Shown here: in pieces, positions 16,401-25,231 of the stretch | Position numbering within the stretch: position 1 is the first letter of the stretch | How the letters are laid out: each line of letters begins with the position of its first letter | Origin: Terribacillus saccharophilus | GTDB lineage: Bacteria; Bacillota; Bacilli; Bacillales; Amphibacillaceae | Assembly (NCBI RefSeq): GCF_002272075.1 | Contig: NZ_NPBJ01000002.1 | Span: forward strand, 1-64,000 | Length of the DNA: 64,000 nucleotides | Direction of reading: 5' to 3' | Notes under the pieces: generated by a model | Seen by the model: only the letters and a program-made list of their open reading frames with translations | The model's database searches: none | Told to the model about the DNA's origin: nothing | Translations under genes and position numbers: made by a program

Positions 16401-17012
16401 GCTCAAAGCGAGACAATCTTCACGCCATATTATCTTGTGTTGATTAGTTTCATTGTCGTTCTCTTTACGGCTTATGTCATCTCAACTTTGCATATGAGAC
16501 GAAAACAGGATGACCAATTCGCATCTGATACATCACTGATGGTGCAGCATGCACCAATTACAATCATTACAGCTGGTATTGGGCTGCTGGAAGGTATCGT
16601 TATTGGTATCGTATCCAGTTACTATTTGCCAATTGACGATCTGAATAAGCTTCAATTGACAGCTGTCATGGCTCTGCTTATTACGGCAATGCTGTTGATA
16701 GCGACATATTTGTTAAGACAAATGAAAATGATTGGGATGTTCATCTTGCTGGCGATATTCAGTCTGTATCTATTCTTTACAGATGCCATCGGTACAGCAA
16801 GCACAGCATTCCCGACAATTGAGAAGTTTTCTCCTCTGCAGTACATGGAAACATTCATGCTTCGTATTGTAGAAGGCTCGGTTAACTACGTTGTTGCGAT
16901 CTTTGCACTGGTCATTGCAGCAGCTATTGGTGCCCTTGCCAACCTATTGGTCATTAACCAATCGGATAAAGGAGTAGATAATGCCGATGACAACCAAACG
17001 GAAGCTGGTTGA
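13476..17012 (+). CDS. esaA: T7SS membrane protein EsaA (YueB)
   Basis: This 1178-residue protein is a large, partly surface-exposed subunit of the type VII machine; its B. subtilis relative YueB is the phage SPP1 receptor. A TTG start at 13476 lies 11 bases after GGAG; the ATG two codons later is further away. The first membrane helix lies at about residues 7-25 and the cluster of C-terminal helices at about 983-1160, in the arrangement of the YhgE/Pip family. Between them is a long extracytoplasmic coiled-coil-rich region. At about residues 585-682 lies a very acidic, proline-rich segment (PGEDEEPGDSDEQPG and similar), probably a flexible spacer in the cell wall. The gene overlaps essA by 32 bases. 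Confidence 0.93.
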   Translation: MKMFDKRWILFLVLIVLLASGLSYLTLHQETTKTAEQPQTQNMSVALVNEDQGSTFNGTDLAFGDAFVSSVSENENHEWFVVSRGVAESGLKNNTYDMMIVIPNDFSEKSLNITAEAPEQVVLQYKINASENPRLKEEAEKTASDILNDFNRRVIDVYFASIIGNLQNAQDSIGQMVNRQAAYTNSYNSNVFQPLSGYTDQFGMVRDNTEVSKESFTSFGELLASYEDQLVEESQLGEDFVSNLDEVMNLKETNNTDLVNFQDQMNQFSQGLTAGEVDQRLDQLVATNEAINRQFTASQQSVVDTVMVRPATSLNTTNIYSGSVSLQQQLQDSSERVAALQQDIDAYLTESNEQFRSKIEGRIRSTIEKELDEDQMLNINMLFEDPNQVALNRINRAIGKLPSLNTEDFQGVGLPDSTVNEITNVIRMTEKYRENKSVSIDRNPSTILKDEFDRLNEKLQEGIQVTDTVNIPENKKEGQLFRLQVPEGFTIKHLGIQLPGEAEQGFTDAIKNGEVKLPANREGEFKVNLTLRKDEGSFDVYKPINWSWTLEQKDLGDVDKPDDLAYKATTGNLLATIQVKNNGNQSAEEGAVTEEDTPAVDIPSENGENDQTSPDEGNESNEDETETPVTPPENDQEENPGDGGTDQPSEPGEDEEPGDSDEQPGTDKPDEDDEEKDEPEKLYIKDNIIQHRISTPIEDLDNTTETLIRTVTNSISAYQELGSLYESYYGFGLHGLPDNFGSASLNDLATNNSLFYLFKKKDIKDLLADYMTGQITGSVTEQLQTPAEAFRQQVSNYQSQVQQAIADADTLTGQVAATTEQAAVLNDNVNQTLEDVTAWRDQVLALLEGQTEIQTNAQGEQEAVLTLGSEFQPLLMSSQSLAEQAQSNTNTADQVYETFDNIDTQAREIEQSGTGLVSDAETLASNLTDKLSDDQNFTENFTEVLANSRVGDRQNENLYDFLSNPVQTSNEGTIAAQSETIFTPYYLVLISFIVVLFTAYVISTLHMRRKQDDQFASDTSLMVQHAPITIITAGIGLLEGIVIGIVSSYYLPIDDLNKLQLTAVMALLITAMLLIATYLLRQMKMIGMFILLAIFSLYLFFTDAIGTASTAFPTIEKFSPLQYMETFMLRIVEGSVNYVVAIFALVIAAAIGALANLLVINQSDKGVDNADDNQTEAG

Positions 17013-17484
17013 TTTGGCGTTCATATTCACCATTTTTCTGCTGATACTTCTACCTATAGAGGTATCAGCAGAAAGTCATTCTGAGGAAAATGAACGCGGA
17101 AGTCTCCAGATGCAAATCGACCGTATACAAAAGGATAAAGATGTTGGGGCAGATACCCGGGAAACAGAGAAGGAAAAAGTATTCCCCGGACTGTTCAATG
17201 ACGAAACAACAGACGATATTCAGCAAAAAGCTGACGTTAAGAGGGAAGATGTAGAAGCATTGCGAGATAGTGTTTTTACACTCGATATCAACAAGCAAGC
17301 ACCATTAGAGGAAGTGCAGGATACCTTGTTTACCGCAGATTATACCTCGGAAGCAGCCAGTGGTCAAAAGGCAGAAGATCAAACGGAGACGGATTCCGGA
17401 AACGGAGTACTTTACTTCCTGATCGGGATAGCGCTCGCGTTATGCATCGGCTTGTATATGATGATGCGAAAATTATTAGACTAG
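16981..17484 (+). CDS. essA: T7SS protein EssA
   Basis: EssA is a small membrane component of the machine. It has 167 residues, an N-terminal hydrophobic segment ending VSAES that looks like a signal sequence, an acidic and charged extracytoplasmic domain, and one C-terminal membrane helix (YFLIGIALALCIGLYMMM). The ATG at 16981 lies 7 bases after AAAGGAG, inside the end of esaA. An internal ATG two codons later is possible. Position between esaA and esaB identifies it better than its sequence. Confidence 0.88.
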   Translation: MPMTTKRKLVDLAFIFTIFLLILLPIEVSAESHSEENERGSLQMQIDRIQKDKDVGADTRETEKEKVFPGLFNDETTDDIQQKADVKREDVEALRDSVFTLDINKQAPLEEVQDTLFTADYTSEAASGQKAEDQTETDSGNGVLYFLIGIALALCIGLYMMMRKLLD

Positions 17485-17494
17485 GAGAAAGACG

Positions 17495-17749
17495 ATGGCA
17501 AACACGAAACATATTAACGTCACGATGGATCTACAATCTGTCAGCGGAGAAGGATCTGTATATGACTTACGTATTCCCACTCAATTGACGGTGAAGCAGC
17601 TGCTTCATCATGTGATGGATACATTGCATATCGAATCAAATAACATCCATTCCACGATCAAGATCGTGACCAAGCATCTTGTCCTGGCGGATGATGACTA
17701 TCTAAGAGACTATCCAGTCACAGACGGCGATGTACTAGTAGTCTTGTAA
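17495..17749 (+). CDS. esaB: T7SS ubiquitin-like protein EsaB (YukD)
   Basis: EsaB is a cytoplasmic 84-residue protein with a ubiquitin fold. The beta-grasp pattern is visible: INVTMDLQSV, then YDLRIPTQLTVKQLLHHVM with the central helix, and a C-terminal DGDVLVVL strand. It ends without the double glycine used for conjugation, in agreement with other YukD proteins. It is needed for, or regulates, secretion. It starts 10 bases after essA. Confidence 0.93.
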   Translation: MANTKHINVTMDLQSVSGEGSVYDLRIPTQLTVKQLLHHVMDTLHIESNNIHSTIKIVTKHLVLADDDYLRDYPVTDGDVLVVL

Positions 17750-17792
17750 TATAAAGAGCCATCTGTGCTAATTGTGAAGGAGCCAGCAAAAC

Positions 17793-19049
17793 ATGAATGA
17801 GAGAAAAATAGAATTGGATAACGCTACATATACCCTGCAGCAGGATAAACAAGCAATCCGGATAACAATGCCCAAATCTCAAACCTCGGTAAATGATATT
17901 CGGCAGCTGCATTTGATGCACCAACCTTCCGATCAGTTTGTACCAATGGAGGTACAAGAAGAGGAAGATACTTTAGTTTTCATCTACAACACCAATCCCA
18001 ATCATAAAAAGTGGTCTGACGTCCAAAAGCTGCGTCAGGATGATAAACTGCGCATTCTGAGTAATATTGGCAAACTTGAACGTTTCCTTACCAGTCGGAT
18101 CACGATTTTCCTTCATCCTGACAATCTCGTCTTCGATGAGAATTTAATGCCGCAAGTGATCCACCGCGGTGTCCGTGATATCGTACCCCCATTCGATATG
18201 CAGTCAGAGACATTCCTTAAACAGTACAAATGCATGAGCATCGCAATGTTCTCTAAGAAATATTCATTCGATCAGCTTTATCATGGTTCCCTTGAGAATG
18301 CAAATGAATCAGATTTTGAGAAGAAGATCCAAAAGCTTGAAACAATCGAAGACATAAAACAATTCTTGCAAGAGAGCTATGCAAAAGAACAGAAAAAAAC
18401 AGATAAGACGATGAGCTTCTTACCAACGAAACGTTTTAGATTATATAAACGTTTATCCATCATCATGATTATCCTTAGTGTTTTGCTGGCAGCGCCGCTT
18501 GTTTACTTTGCACTGATCAAGGACCCTTTCCAAGATAAGCAATTGGAAGCGCACGGTGAGTTCCTAGCGGACAATTACAATGACGTGATTTCAACTCTGG
18601 CAGATGAAGATCCGGAAAAGATGCCGAGCCAGACAAAATATACACTGGCGTATTCCTATATTCAGGTAGAAGCTTTATCTGACGAAGAAAAAGAATCGAT
18701 TTTAAAGAATGTAACCTTGAACAGTGACCAAGATTATCTGCTTTATTGGATTTACAATGGCCGTGGTGAGTTGGATACTTCCTTGGAAAAGGCTAAATAT
18801 ATCGATGATCCGCAGCTGATCATCTACGGATTGATCAAGAAGATCGAACAAGTGAAAAACAACCCAGATCTATCTGGAACAGAACGAGATAGACAAGTTG
18901 AAGATCTCCAAAATCAGCTTGATAAATTGCTGGAAGAATATAATTTAGATCCTCTTGGTGAGGATTCTGGTAATGAAGCTGCATCAGAGGAACAGCAGAA
19001 CGCACAAGAAGAAAATAATGATGAGAATAAGCAAGAAGAAGAGAAATGA
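17793..19049 (+). CDS. essB: T7SS pseudokinase-like protein EssB (YukC)
   Basis: EssB has 418 residues. The cytoplasmic N-terminal half (about 1-215) has the pseudokinase-like fold of the family. One membrane helix follows at about 220-242 (LSIIMIILSVLLAAPLVYFA). The C-terminal half is extracytoplasmic and ends in a Glu/Asn-rich acidic tail. In related systems it forms the core of the membrane complex with EssC. The ribosome site is AAGGAG and the ATG is at 17793. Confidence 0.93.
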   Translation: MNERKIELDNATYTLQQDKQAIRITMPKSQTSVNDIRQLHLMHQPSDQFVPMEVQEEEDTLVFIYNTNPNHKKWSDVQKLRQDDKLRILSNIGKLERFLTSRITIFLHPDNLVFDENLMPQVIHRGVRDIVPPFDMQSETFLKQYKCMSIAMFSKKYSFDQLYHGSLENANESDFEKKIQKLETIEDIKQFLQESYAKEQKKTDKTMSFLPTKRFRLYKRLSIIMIILSVLLAAPLVYFALIKDPFQDKQLEAHGEFLADNYNDVISTLADEDPEKMPSQTKYTLAYSYIQVEALSDEEKESILKNVTLNSDQDYLLYWIYNGRGELDTSLEKAKYIDDPQLIIYGLIKKIEQVKNNPDLSGTERDRQVEDLQNQLDKLLEEYNLDPLGEDSGNEAASEEQQNAQEENNDENKQEEEK

Positions 19050-19094
19050 TGTCTATCAGCGATGGATGGAGTGCATAGAGAGGGAGAAGAATAG

Positions 19095-22000
19095 ATGGCA
19101 CATAAAACACTGCTCGTAGCATATAAAGATAAACTGCATAAATGCCATTTGCCGGAACAATCCGGTCAGACCGTAATCATCGGGAATAGACGCAAGAATC
19201 AGGTGACGATAGCCGGACTGGCAACTGAACTAGAACTGGAATGGGACGGACAGAAACTATTCTTTCAGCAGGAAGAGATTCGCGCTGCTAAACAAATAGG
19301 GGAACTGCAGCTCAATTTAATTGATGCAAAAAAGTACAACGTGTTTGATATTGCTGGTCAACAATCTGTCACATTTGGTGCAGCGGATTACAATGATATT
19401 AATAAACAGCATTGGCAAGCCGATTTTGTACTTTTGCGTGAAACAGGTGTGTCTGGCTTTCGTTTAGATTTGCGAAGCGGAAATGTCTACCATAATTACC
19501 GCTTGCTCAAAGATGATGCGCAGGTGAAAGATGGAGATATATTATTCGCAGATGGCGTCTTGCTGACAGTGTATGGCGACACTATTGAAATTCAGACAAA
19601 TGGAGATCTCGAAGCCTCCTTGATAGAACTGATTGGTCAAGAAAAACCCTACGGCGGGGAGTACCCAGACTACCATCGTTCTCCGCGTATCATTTACCGG
19701 GAACCAGAAGAGAAAAGAACGATTGCCAAACCAGCCAGTAAGCCAAGTAAGCCGAGTGAGCAGCTAGCGAGGAATATTGTACCTCCGCTTGTTATGATAG
19801 CTGCTTTGATTGTTATATCACTGATTCAACCACGTGGTATATTCATAATCGTAATGGTAGTCGCTACTCTAGTTACGGTCATCTTCTCCATCATGTCTTA
19901 TGTAAAAAATGTACGCAAATACAAAGCGGATATGAAACACAGGGAAGAAACATATAAGCGCTATCTGAAGCGAAAAACGAAGGAACTTTATCATGCAAGT
20001 GAAGAACAGAGACATGCACTGCATTACCACTATCCTGATGTGGAGAAGATATCTGAAATGGCAGCTGCAACCGAGGCTCGTATTTATGAGAAAACAGCTT
20101 ACCATCATGATTTTTTGAACTTCCGTACAGGATTAGGAAGAGTGGATACAAGCTTCGAAATTTCTTACAACGAGGAAGAATTCACGCAGGAACAAGATGA
20201 TTTGGTAGATGAAGCAAGACATTTACTCGACCAGTTCAAAGAATTGCATGATGTCCCAGTAATTACATCACTGACGAAAGGGCCGGTTGGTTATATCGGG
20301 CAGAGAAAGCTTGTACTGGAACAGCTTCAGCTGTTAGTGATGCAACTTTCCTTATTCCACAGCTATCATGATCTTCAATTCGTTACAATCTTTCCAGAAG
20401 AAGAAAAGAAAGAATGGGATTGGATGCGGTGGCTGCCGCATGCAAGTGTGCGAGACATTAACGTTCGCGGCTTTATCTACCATGATCGTTCCCGTGATCA
20501 GGTCCTGCACAGCTTGTATCAAGTACTGAAAGAGCGCAAGCTGCAAGTTGATGAAAAAAGCAATTCAAATGAGAAACTCTATTTCTCACCACATTATGTT
20601 GTGCTAATTACTGATGAGAAGCTGATACTGGATCATACGATTATGGAATTCTTTAATGAAGATCCAAGTCAATACGGTGTATCACTTGTCTTCGTTCAAG
20701 ATGTGATGCGAGCATTGCCAGAGCATGTGAAAACAGTCATCGATATCCGTGATAGCAATGATGGCAAAATCATTCTGGAAGAAGCTGAGCTCGTCAACAA
20801 GACGTTCAAACCAGATCATTTTCCAAAGAATTTCAATAAAGAAGCTGTCTCACGAGCATTAGCTCCGTTAAACCATCTGCAAAACTTGAAGAATTCTATT
20901 CCAGAACAAGTAACCTTCTTGGAGATGTATGGTGTAGAAAAGGTAGAAGAATTAGCGATTCAAGCGCGCTGGCGTACGAATGAGACATACAAAACACTCG
21001 CTGTACCGCTTGGACTGCGAGGAAAAGAAGATATTGTCCAGTTGAACCTTCATGAGAAAGCACACGGTCCGCACGGATTGGTGGCGGGTACGACAGGATC
21101 TGGTAAATCAGAGATCATCCAGTCTTATATCCTTTCGCTAGCTGTAAACTTCCACCCTTATGAAGTCGCATTCCTTCTGATTGATTACAAAGGAGGAGGA
21201 ATGGCGAATCTGTTCCGTAAACTGCCACATTTGATGGGAACGATCACCAACCTGGATCGTGCACAATCGATGCGTGCTTTGGCTTCGATTAAAGCAGAAT
21301 TGCAGAAAAGACAGCGCCTCTTCGGAGAGTATAATGTGAATCATATTAACCAATATCAAAAGCTGTTTAAACAAGGAAAAGCAGCTGAACCGATGCCGCA
21401 TTTATTCCTTATTTCGGATGAGTTCGCCGAATTGAAATCCGAACAGCCTGATTTCATGAAGGAACTCGTTTCTACAGCACGTATTGGACGTTCCTTAGGG
21501 ATCCACTTGATTCTTGCAACACAGAAACCAAGTGGTGTAGTTGATGATCAAATTTGGTCCAACTCCAAGTTCAAGTTGGCATTGAAGGTACAGAATGCAA
21601 GCGATTCGAATGAAATTATCAAAACACCTGATGCAGCGGAAATTACACTGCCGGGTCGCTCTTATTTGCAGGTCGGTAACAATGAAATTTATGAACTGTT
21701 CCAAAGTGCATGGAGCGGTGCAGACTATATTCCAGATAAAAATGATGAAGACCATGTAGATCTTACAATTTATAGCATCAATGACCTTGGTCAATACGAT
21801 ATTCTGACGGAAGATTTAAGCGGACTGGAGCAGAAAGAGTCTATCGAAAAAATTCCATCAGAGCTCGATGCTGTCATTGATCATATTGCTGATTACACGG
21901 AGCAGCAGCAGATAGAGCCGTTAGCACGCCCATGGCTACCGCCTCTTCCAGAGAAAATTTTCGGACCGGAACTTCACCCGGTGGTATTCCGCGACGCATG

Positions 22001-23528
22001 GAAAGAACCAAAAAAACCTTTGGAGTTGGTGATTGGTTTACTCGATCAGCCGGAAATGCAGCAGCAGGTTCCTCTTACACTGAACTTATCGAAAGATGGG
22101 CATATCGCTGTATTTGCAAGTCCTGGATACGGGAAGTCAACATTCCTGCAGACAGTTGTCATGGATTTGGTTAGACAGCATAATCCGGAACATCTGCATG
22201 TGTACTTGCTTGACTTTGGTACGAATGGATTGCTGCCACTGAAGAATCTGCCGCATGTTGCGGATACGTTCCTCGTCGATCAAGTCGAGAAAGTAGGCAA
22301 ATTAATCCGGATGCTTACTGGAGTAATGAAGCTGCGTAAACAAAAGCTGAGCCAGTACAGCGTGGCGAACATAGGCTTGTTTGAAAAGGCAAGCGGAGAG
22401 ACTGTGCCGAATATCTGTATTGTGATCGATAACTATGAGTCTGTCAGAGACAGTGATTTTGGTGACGATTTCGAGAAAGTCATCACACAGATTGCCCGAG
22501 AAGGTGCCAGCATCGGTATTCATCTGATTATCAGTGCCGGCCGCCAAAGTGCTATGCGCATGCCTTTACTGTCGAATATCAAGACACAAATCGCTTTATA
22601 CCTGATCGAGTCCAACGAAGCAAGATCAATCGTAGGTCGCACTGACATTGAAATTGAAGAAATCGCAGGTCGAGGACTTGTGAAAATGGAAGAACCAGCA
22701 TTATTCCAGACCATGCTGCCTGAACACGGGGAAGAAGCATTGGAAATCCTTGATCGAATTCAAGATTTAGCCAAAGACATGAACGAAGTATGGGATGGAG
22801 ATTATCCTGATGCTATTCCGATGATGCCAGAAGGTGTCGTCGACTTCCAGGAATTCAAAGAGCAGCGCCGTACCAAACGGATTGTGGATGAGAGGAAAGT
22901 GCCGCTTGGGCTTGATTTTGAAGAAGTATTGCCTGTTGCCTATAATCCAGCGCAATATGATCACATGACAGTTGTCAGCGACCGGAAAGATGGATTGGAT
23001 CGTATGATCAGATCTGTCGCTAAGAACGTCACCTTACTGAAAGATGTTTATCAAACGATTCTAATAGATACAGCTGATAAGGATCTGGAAAACATCGGGA
23101 AAGATATGCAGGCTTATGTTTCCGAAAGTATTGGAATAGCCGCAATCAAAAATGAAATTATCAATGAAATCAAACAGCGAAATGCAGAAGGAATAGTGGA
23201 ATCTAAATGGATTGTCGTAATTACAGACCTGCAGGACTTCACCGAACGCGCTGGATTAACGCTTGAAGAAGCGACCCTCATGATGGAACGAGGCGGCAAA
23301 ACTGGCATTCACTTTATTATCTGCAGTGACTACAACTATCTTGGCATGAGCTATGAACAAGTACCAAAGTATCTTCGCAGCCAAGCTATCTTCGGTCTCG
23401 TTGGTATGCGCTTAGGCGATCAGGATATCTTCAAACAGCCTTTTATCCGCCAGGAGAAATACCCTGAACCGTACGAATGCTATGTAGCCATGGATCATCA
23501 GCATGTGAAAGTGAAAATCACGGAATGA
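19095..23528 (+). CDS. essC: T7SS FtsK/SpoIIIE-type ATPase EssC (YukBA)
   Basis: EssC is the motor of the machine. It has 1477 residues, nearly the same as S. aureus EssC. The N-terminus (about 1-185) fits two forkhead-associated-like domains. Two membrane helices follow at about 225-275. The first ATPase domain has Walker A AGTTGSGKSE near residue 665 and a Walker B-like FLISDEFAEL. The second has ASPGYGKST near residue 1008, and a third, degenerate domain ends the protein. The C-terminal domains of EssC vary between strains in Staphylococcus and match the effector set encoded just downstream, so the 3' end and the following genes are likely a co-inherited unit. Confidence 0.96.
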   Translation: MAHKTLLVAYKDKLHKCHLPEQSGQTVIIGNRRKNQVTIAGLATELELEWDGQKLFFQQEEIRAAKQIGELQLNLIDAKKYNVFDIAGQQSVTFGAADYNDINKQHWQADFVLLRETGVSGFRLDLRSGNVYHNYRLLKDDAQVKDGDILFADGVLLTVYGDTIEIQTNGDLEASLIELIGQEKPYGGEYPDYHRSPRIIYREPEEKRTIAKPASKPSKPSEQLARNIVPPLVMIAALIVISLIQPRGIFIIVMVVATLVTVIFSIMSYVKNVRKYKADMKHREETYKRYLKRKTKELYHASEEQRHALHYHYPDVEKISEMAAATEARIYEKTAYHHDFLNFRTGLGRVDTSFEISYNEEEFTQEQDDLVDEARHLLDQFKELHDVPVITSLTKGPVGYIGQRKLVLEQLQLLVMQLSLFHSYHDLQFVTIFPEEEKKEWDWMRWLPHASVRDINVRGFIYHDRSRDQVLHSLYQVLKERKLQVDEKSNSNEKLYFSPHYVVLITDEKLILDHTIMEFFNEDPSQYGVSLVFVQDVMRALPEHVKTVIDIRDSNDGKIILEEAELVNKTFKPDHFPKNFNKEAVSRALAPLNHLQNLKNSIPEQVTFLEMYGVEKVEELAIQARWRTNETYKTLAVPLGLRGKEDIVQLNLHEKAHGPHGLVAGTTGSGKSEIIQSYILSLAVNFHPYEVAFLLIDYKGGGMANLFRKLPHLMGTITNLDRAQSMRALASIKAELQKRQRLFGEYNVNHINQYQKLFKQGKAAEPMPHLFLISDEFAELKSEQPDFMKELVSTARIGRSLGIHLILATQKPSGVVDDQIWSNSKFKLALKVQNASDSNEIIKTPDAAEITLPGRSYLQVGNNEIYELFQSAWSGADYIPDKNDEDHVDLTIYSINDLGQYDILTEDLSGLEQKESIEKIPSELDAVIDHIADYTEQQQIEPLARPWLPPLPEKIFGPELHPVVFRDAWKEPKKPLELVIGLLDQPEMQQQVPLTLNLSKDGHIAVFASPGYGKSTFLQTVVMDLVRQHNPEHLHVYLLDFGTNGLLPLKNLPHVADTFLVDQVEKVGKLIRMLTGVMKLRKQKLSQYSVANIGLFEKASGETVPNICIVIDNYESVRDSDFGDDFEKVITQIAREGASIGIHLIISAGRQSAMRMPLLSNIKTQIALYLIESNEARSIVGRTDIEIEEIAGRGLVKMEEPALFQTMLPEHGEEALEILDRIQDLAKDMNEVWDGDYPDAIPMMPEGVVDFQEFKEQRRTKRIVDERKVPLGLDFEEVLPVAYNPAQYDHMTVVSDRKDGLDRMIRSVAKNVTLLKDVYQTILIDTADKDLENIGKDMQAYVSESIGIAAIKNEIINEIKQRNAEGIVESKWIVVITDLQDFTERAGLTLEEATLMMERGGKTGIHFIICSDYNYLGMSYEQVPKYLRSQAIFGLVGMRLGDQDIFKQPFIRQEKYPEPYECYVAMDHQHVKVKITE

Positions 23529-23570
23529 GACTTAACTTCAACGTCCTTATGCTAAGAAAGGAGTAGAGAC

Positions 23571-23909
23571 ATGTCGTTTTTATGGTTTAAAACAGATACG
23601 GAAGCGAAAAGGGATGAGTACTTAAAGCTGTACCATAAGCTCGAGGATGCAAAGACGGAACATGACAAATTGGTCAGTGAAGCGGAGTCCTATTTTTCAT
23701 CTTATAAAGGAAGCACACCATGTATGACGGAAGATGCTATTCCAAGTAGTGACTTCATTCCAGCACAAGAACGACTTAACAAAAAGCTGACAGATTACTT
23801 GGATGACGAAAAAGAACACCGCAGTAAGCTTGTTACGGCTAGTGACAGGGCATACGAACGGTATCTTCATTACAAACGAAAAGCAATGGACGAGGCGAAG
23901 GAGGACTAA
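23571..23909 (+). CDS. Small helical T7SS-associated protein in the EsxC position
   Basis: The protein has 112 residues and is predicted almost wholly helical and charged (KRDEYLKLYHKLEDAKTEHD), with no WXG motif. It lies directly after essC, the place of esxC (esaC) in S. aureus and of lmo0062 in Listeria. Sequence similarity to EsxC is not obvious by eye, so the call rests on position, size and helix content. A likely role is as co-secreted partner or chaperone of the effector. The ribosome site AAAGGAG is strong. Confidence 0.6.
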   Translation: MSFLWFKTDTEAKRDEYLKLYHKLEDAKTEHDKLVSEAESYFSSYKGSTPCMTEDAIPSSDFIPAQERLNKKLTDYLDDEKEHRSKLVTASDRAYERYLHYKRKAMDEAKED

Positions 23910-23912
23910 AGC

Positions 23913-24215
23913 GTGGCGAAGGATGTGATTATTGATCAAGCTGAATTGGACACAGCCAAATCATCAGCAGCAAAGCTGAAAGAATCTCTGGATAATACCT
24001 ATTCTCAAGGGGAAGCTCTGCTTTCCCTTGTACAGGGTTCAAAGTGGGAAGGGAAGTCGCGTGACAGCTTCCTTGCCTACTTGGAGCTGCTTCTTCAGTA
24101 TCATGCTGATCTTAAGGATGCAGCTTCCCTGCAAAAGAAGGCACTAGACAATATCGCTGATTATCAGGCAGACTTCCAAAACGACAAATTGGTGAAGGAA
24201 GTGAAAAGTCTATGA
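23913..24215 (+). CDS. esxB: WXG100-like protein EsxB
   Basis: This 100-residue protein has the helix-turn-helix pattern of the WXG100 family, with W45-E-G47 in GSKWEGKSRDSF. The GTG start follows AAGGAGG within the end of the preceding gene, three bases after its stop. Its position corresponds to esxB in S. aureus and lmo0063 in Listeria. It is probably a secreted small substrate and partner of the effector. The stop overlaps the next start (ATGA). Confidence 0.78.
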   Translation: MAKDVIIDQAELDTAKSSAAKLKESLDNTYSQGEALLSLVQGSKWEGKSRDSFLAYLELLLQYHADLKDAASLQKKALDNIADYQADFQNDKLVKEVKSL

Positions 24216-24919
24216 CCCAGACGGATAAGGATACTTTTGATGTTACCGAACTGTATTTGCTAGCTGCAGCGTTTGATGCAGAAGCTCTATTTGGCTTGCC
24301 CGATAAAAAACTTTATCAGCTTCAGGGAGAAGAACCGTGGAGTCAGGCATATGCAAAGCTTAAAAATAAAGGCGTTTTTGATAAGGAAGGTTCTCTTACA
24401 AAATCTGGCGGTGTCATTATTAAGACCTTGTATACATACTTTTTTAGCCAGAAATATGTCCGGATCAACAACCTGATGTTTGCTTTCAAGGAAAAAGAAG
24501 CGGAAGAAGTCATCATCCTTGCTGAAACAGCTGATAAGACCTACAAACTTTACGTCATGGACAAACCACTTGTCCTGAAACTGCTTGGAGAGAAAATACC
24601 ACTGCTGAATCGTGAACCAGTTGAAGCGGAAAAGAATTTCCTGCAACGAGAGCTGTCGGCTGAGGATAGGGAAGCTATTAAAGAACTGGATGTGACGAAC
24701 GATATCGTCAATATAGAGCTATTCCATCCTCGTGTGAAACCGCAAATCAGCACGAACCCAAATCATTATCAGCAATGGCTTGTGCTTTCAAAAGAGGACA
24801 GACTGATCATGATTGATACGACGCAGAAGCAGTATTACCAAGCGAGCCAATACTGGTTCTTGAAAGTCTTGTTCGATGCGCTGGACTTCCCGTATCGGCA
24901 GAAAGTGGGGTTAAGGTAA
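24212..24919 (+). CDS. EssE/EsaE-type effector adaptor (DUF5081-like)
   Basis: The protein has 235 residues, is soluble and mixed alpha/beta in appearance, and has no signal or membrane helix. Its position between esxB and an esxD-like gene is that of essE (esaE) in S. aureus and lmo0064 in Listeria. In S. aureus, EsaE binds the toxin EsaD in the cytoplasm and directs it to EssC. By analogy, this protein should be the targeting chaperone for the effector encoded two genes on. I infer this from synteny and length; I cannot point to a signature motif. Confidence 0.65.
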   Translation: MTQTDKDTFDVTELYLLAAAFDAEALFGLPDKKLYQLQGEEPWSQAYAKLKNKGVFDKEGSLTKSGGVIIKTLYTYFFSQKYVRINNLMFAFKEKEAEEVIILAETADKTYKLYVMDKPLVLKLLGEKIPLLNREPVEAEKNFLQRELSAEDREAIKELDVTNDIVNIELFHPRVKPQISTNPNHYQQWLVLSKEDRLIMIDTTQKQYYQASQYWFLKVLFDALDFPYRQKVGLR

Positions 24920-25228
24920 ATGGCAGGCAGTGGAGCAATCACGGTCGATCCGATAGAGATCACTGATATTTATAAGCAGCTCATCGCTATTATGGAAGAT
25001 TTACAGTCTAATGCTGTACCAGCGATTGAGAACATAAAAAATACAAAATTCTATCAAGAAGGAAAGGCAATGGAGGCTATCGAGGCTTATCCGGAAGCGA
25101 ATGATAAGTTCTTGGAGCTACAGGATCATTATGCACGTATTTCCTCCTTGGTAATTGATACTCTGAACACGATGATCGAAACAGACGAAGCGATCGCTTT
25201 GAAAATCATTGATGCATTGGAGGTGTAA
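24920..25228 (+). CDS. Small helical protein in the EsxD position
   Basis: This 102-residue protein starts immediately after the preceding stop. It is predicted to be helical (ITDIYKQLIAIMEDLQSN and a C-terminal NTMIETDEAIALKII) without a clear WXG turn. It has the size and place of esxD in S. aureus and lmo0065 in Listeria. It ends in the ribosome site of the effector gene (GGAGGTG), so the two are tightly coupled and probably interact. I expect it to be a co-effector that forms part of the secretion signal. Confidence 0.6.
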   Translation: MAGSGAITVDPIEITDIYKQLIAIMEDLQSNAVPAIENIKNTKFYQEGKAMEAIEAYPEANDKFLELQDHYARISSLVIDTLNTMIETDEAIALKIIDALEV

Positions 25229-25231
25229 AGC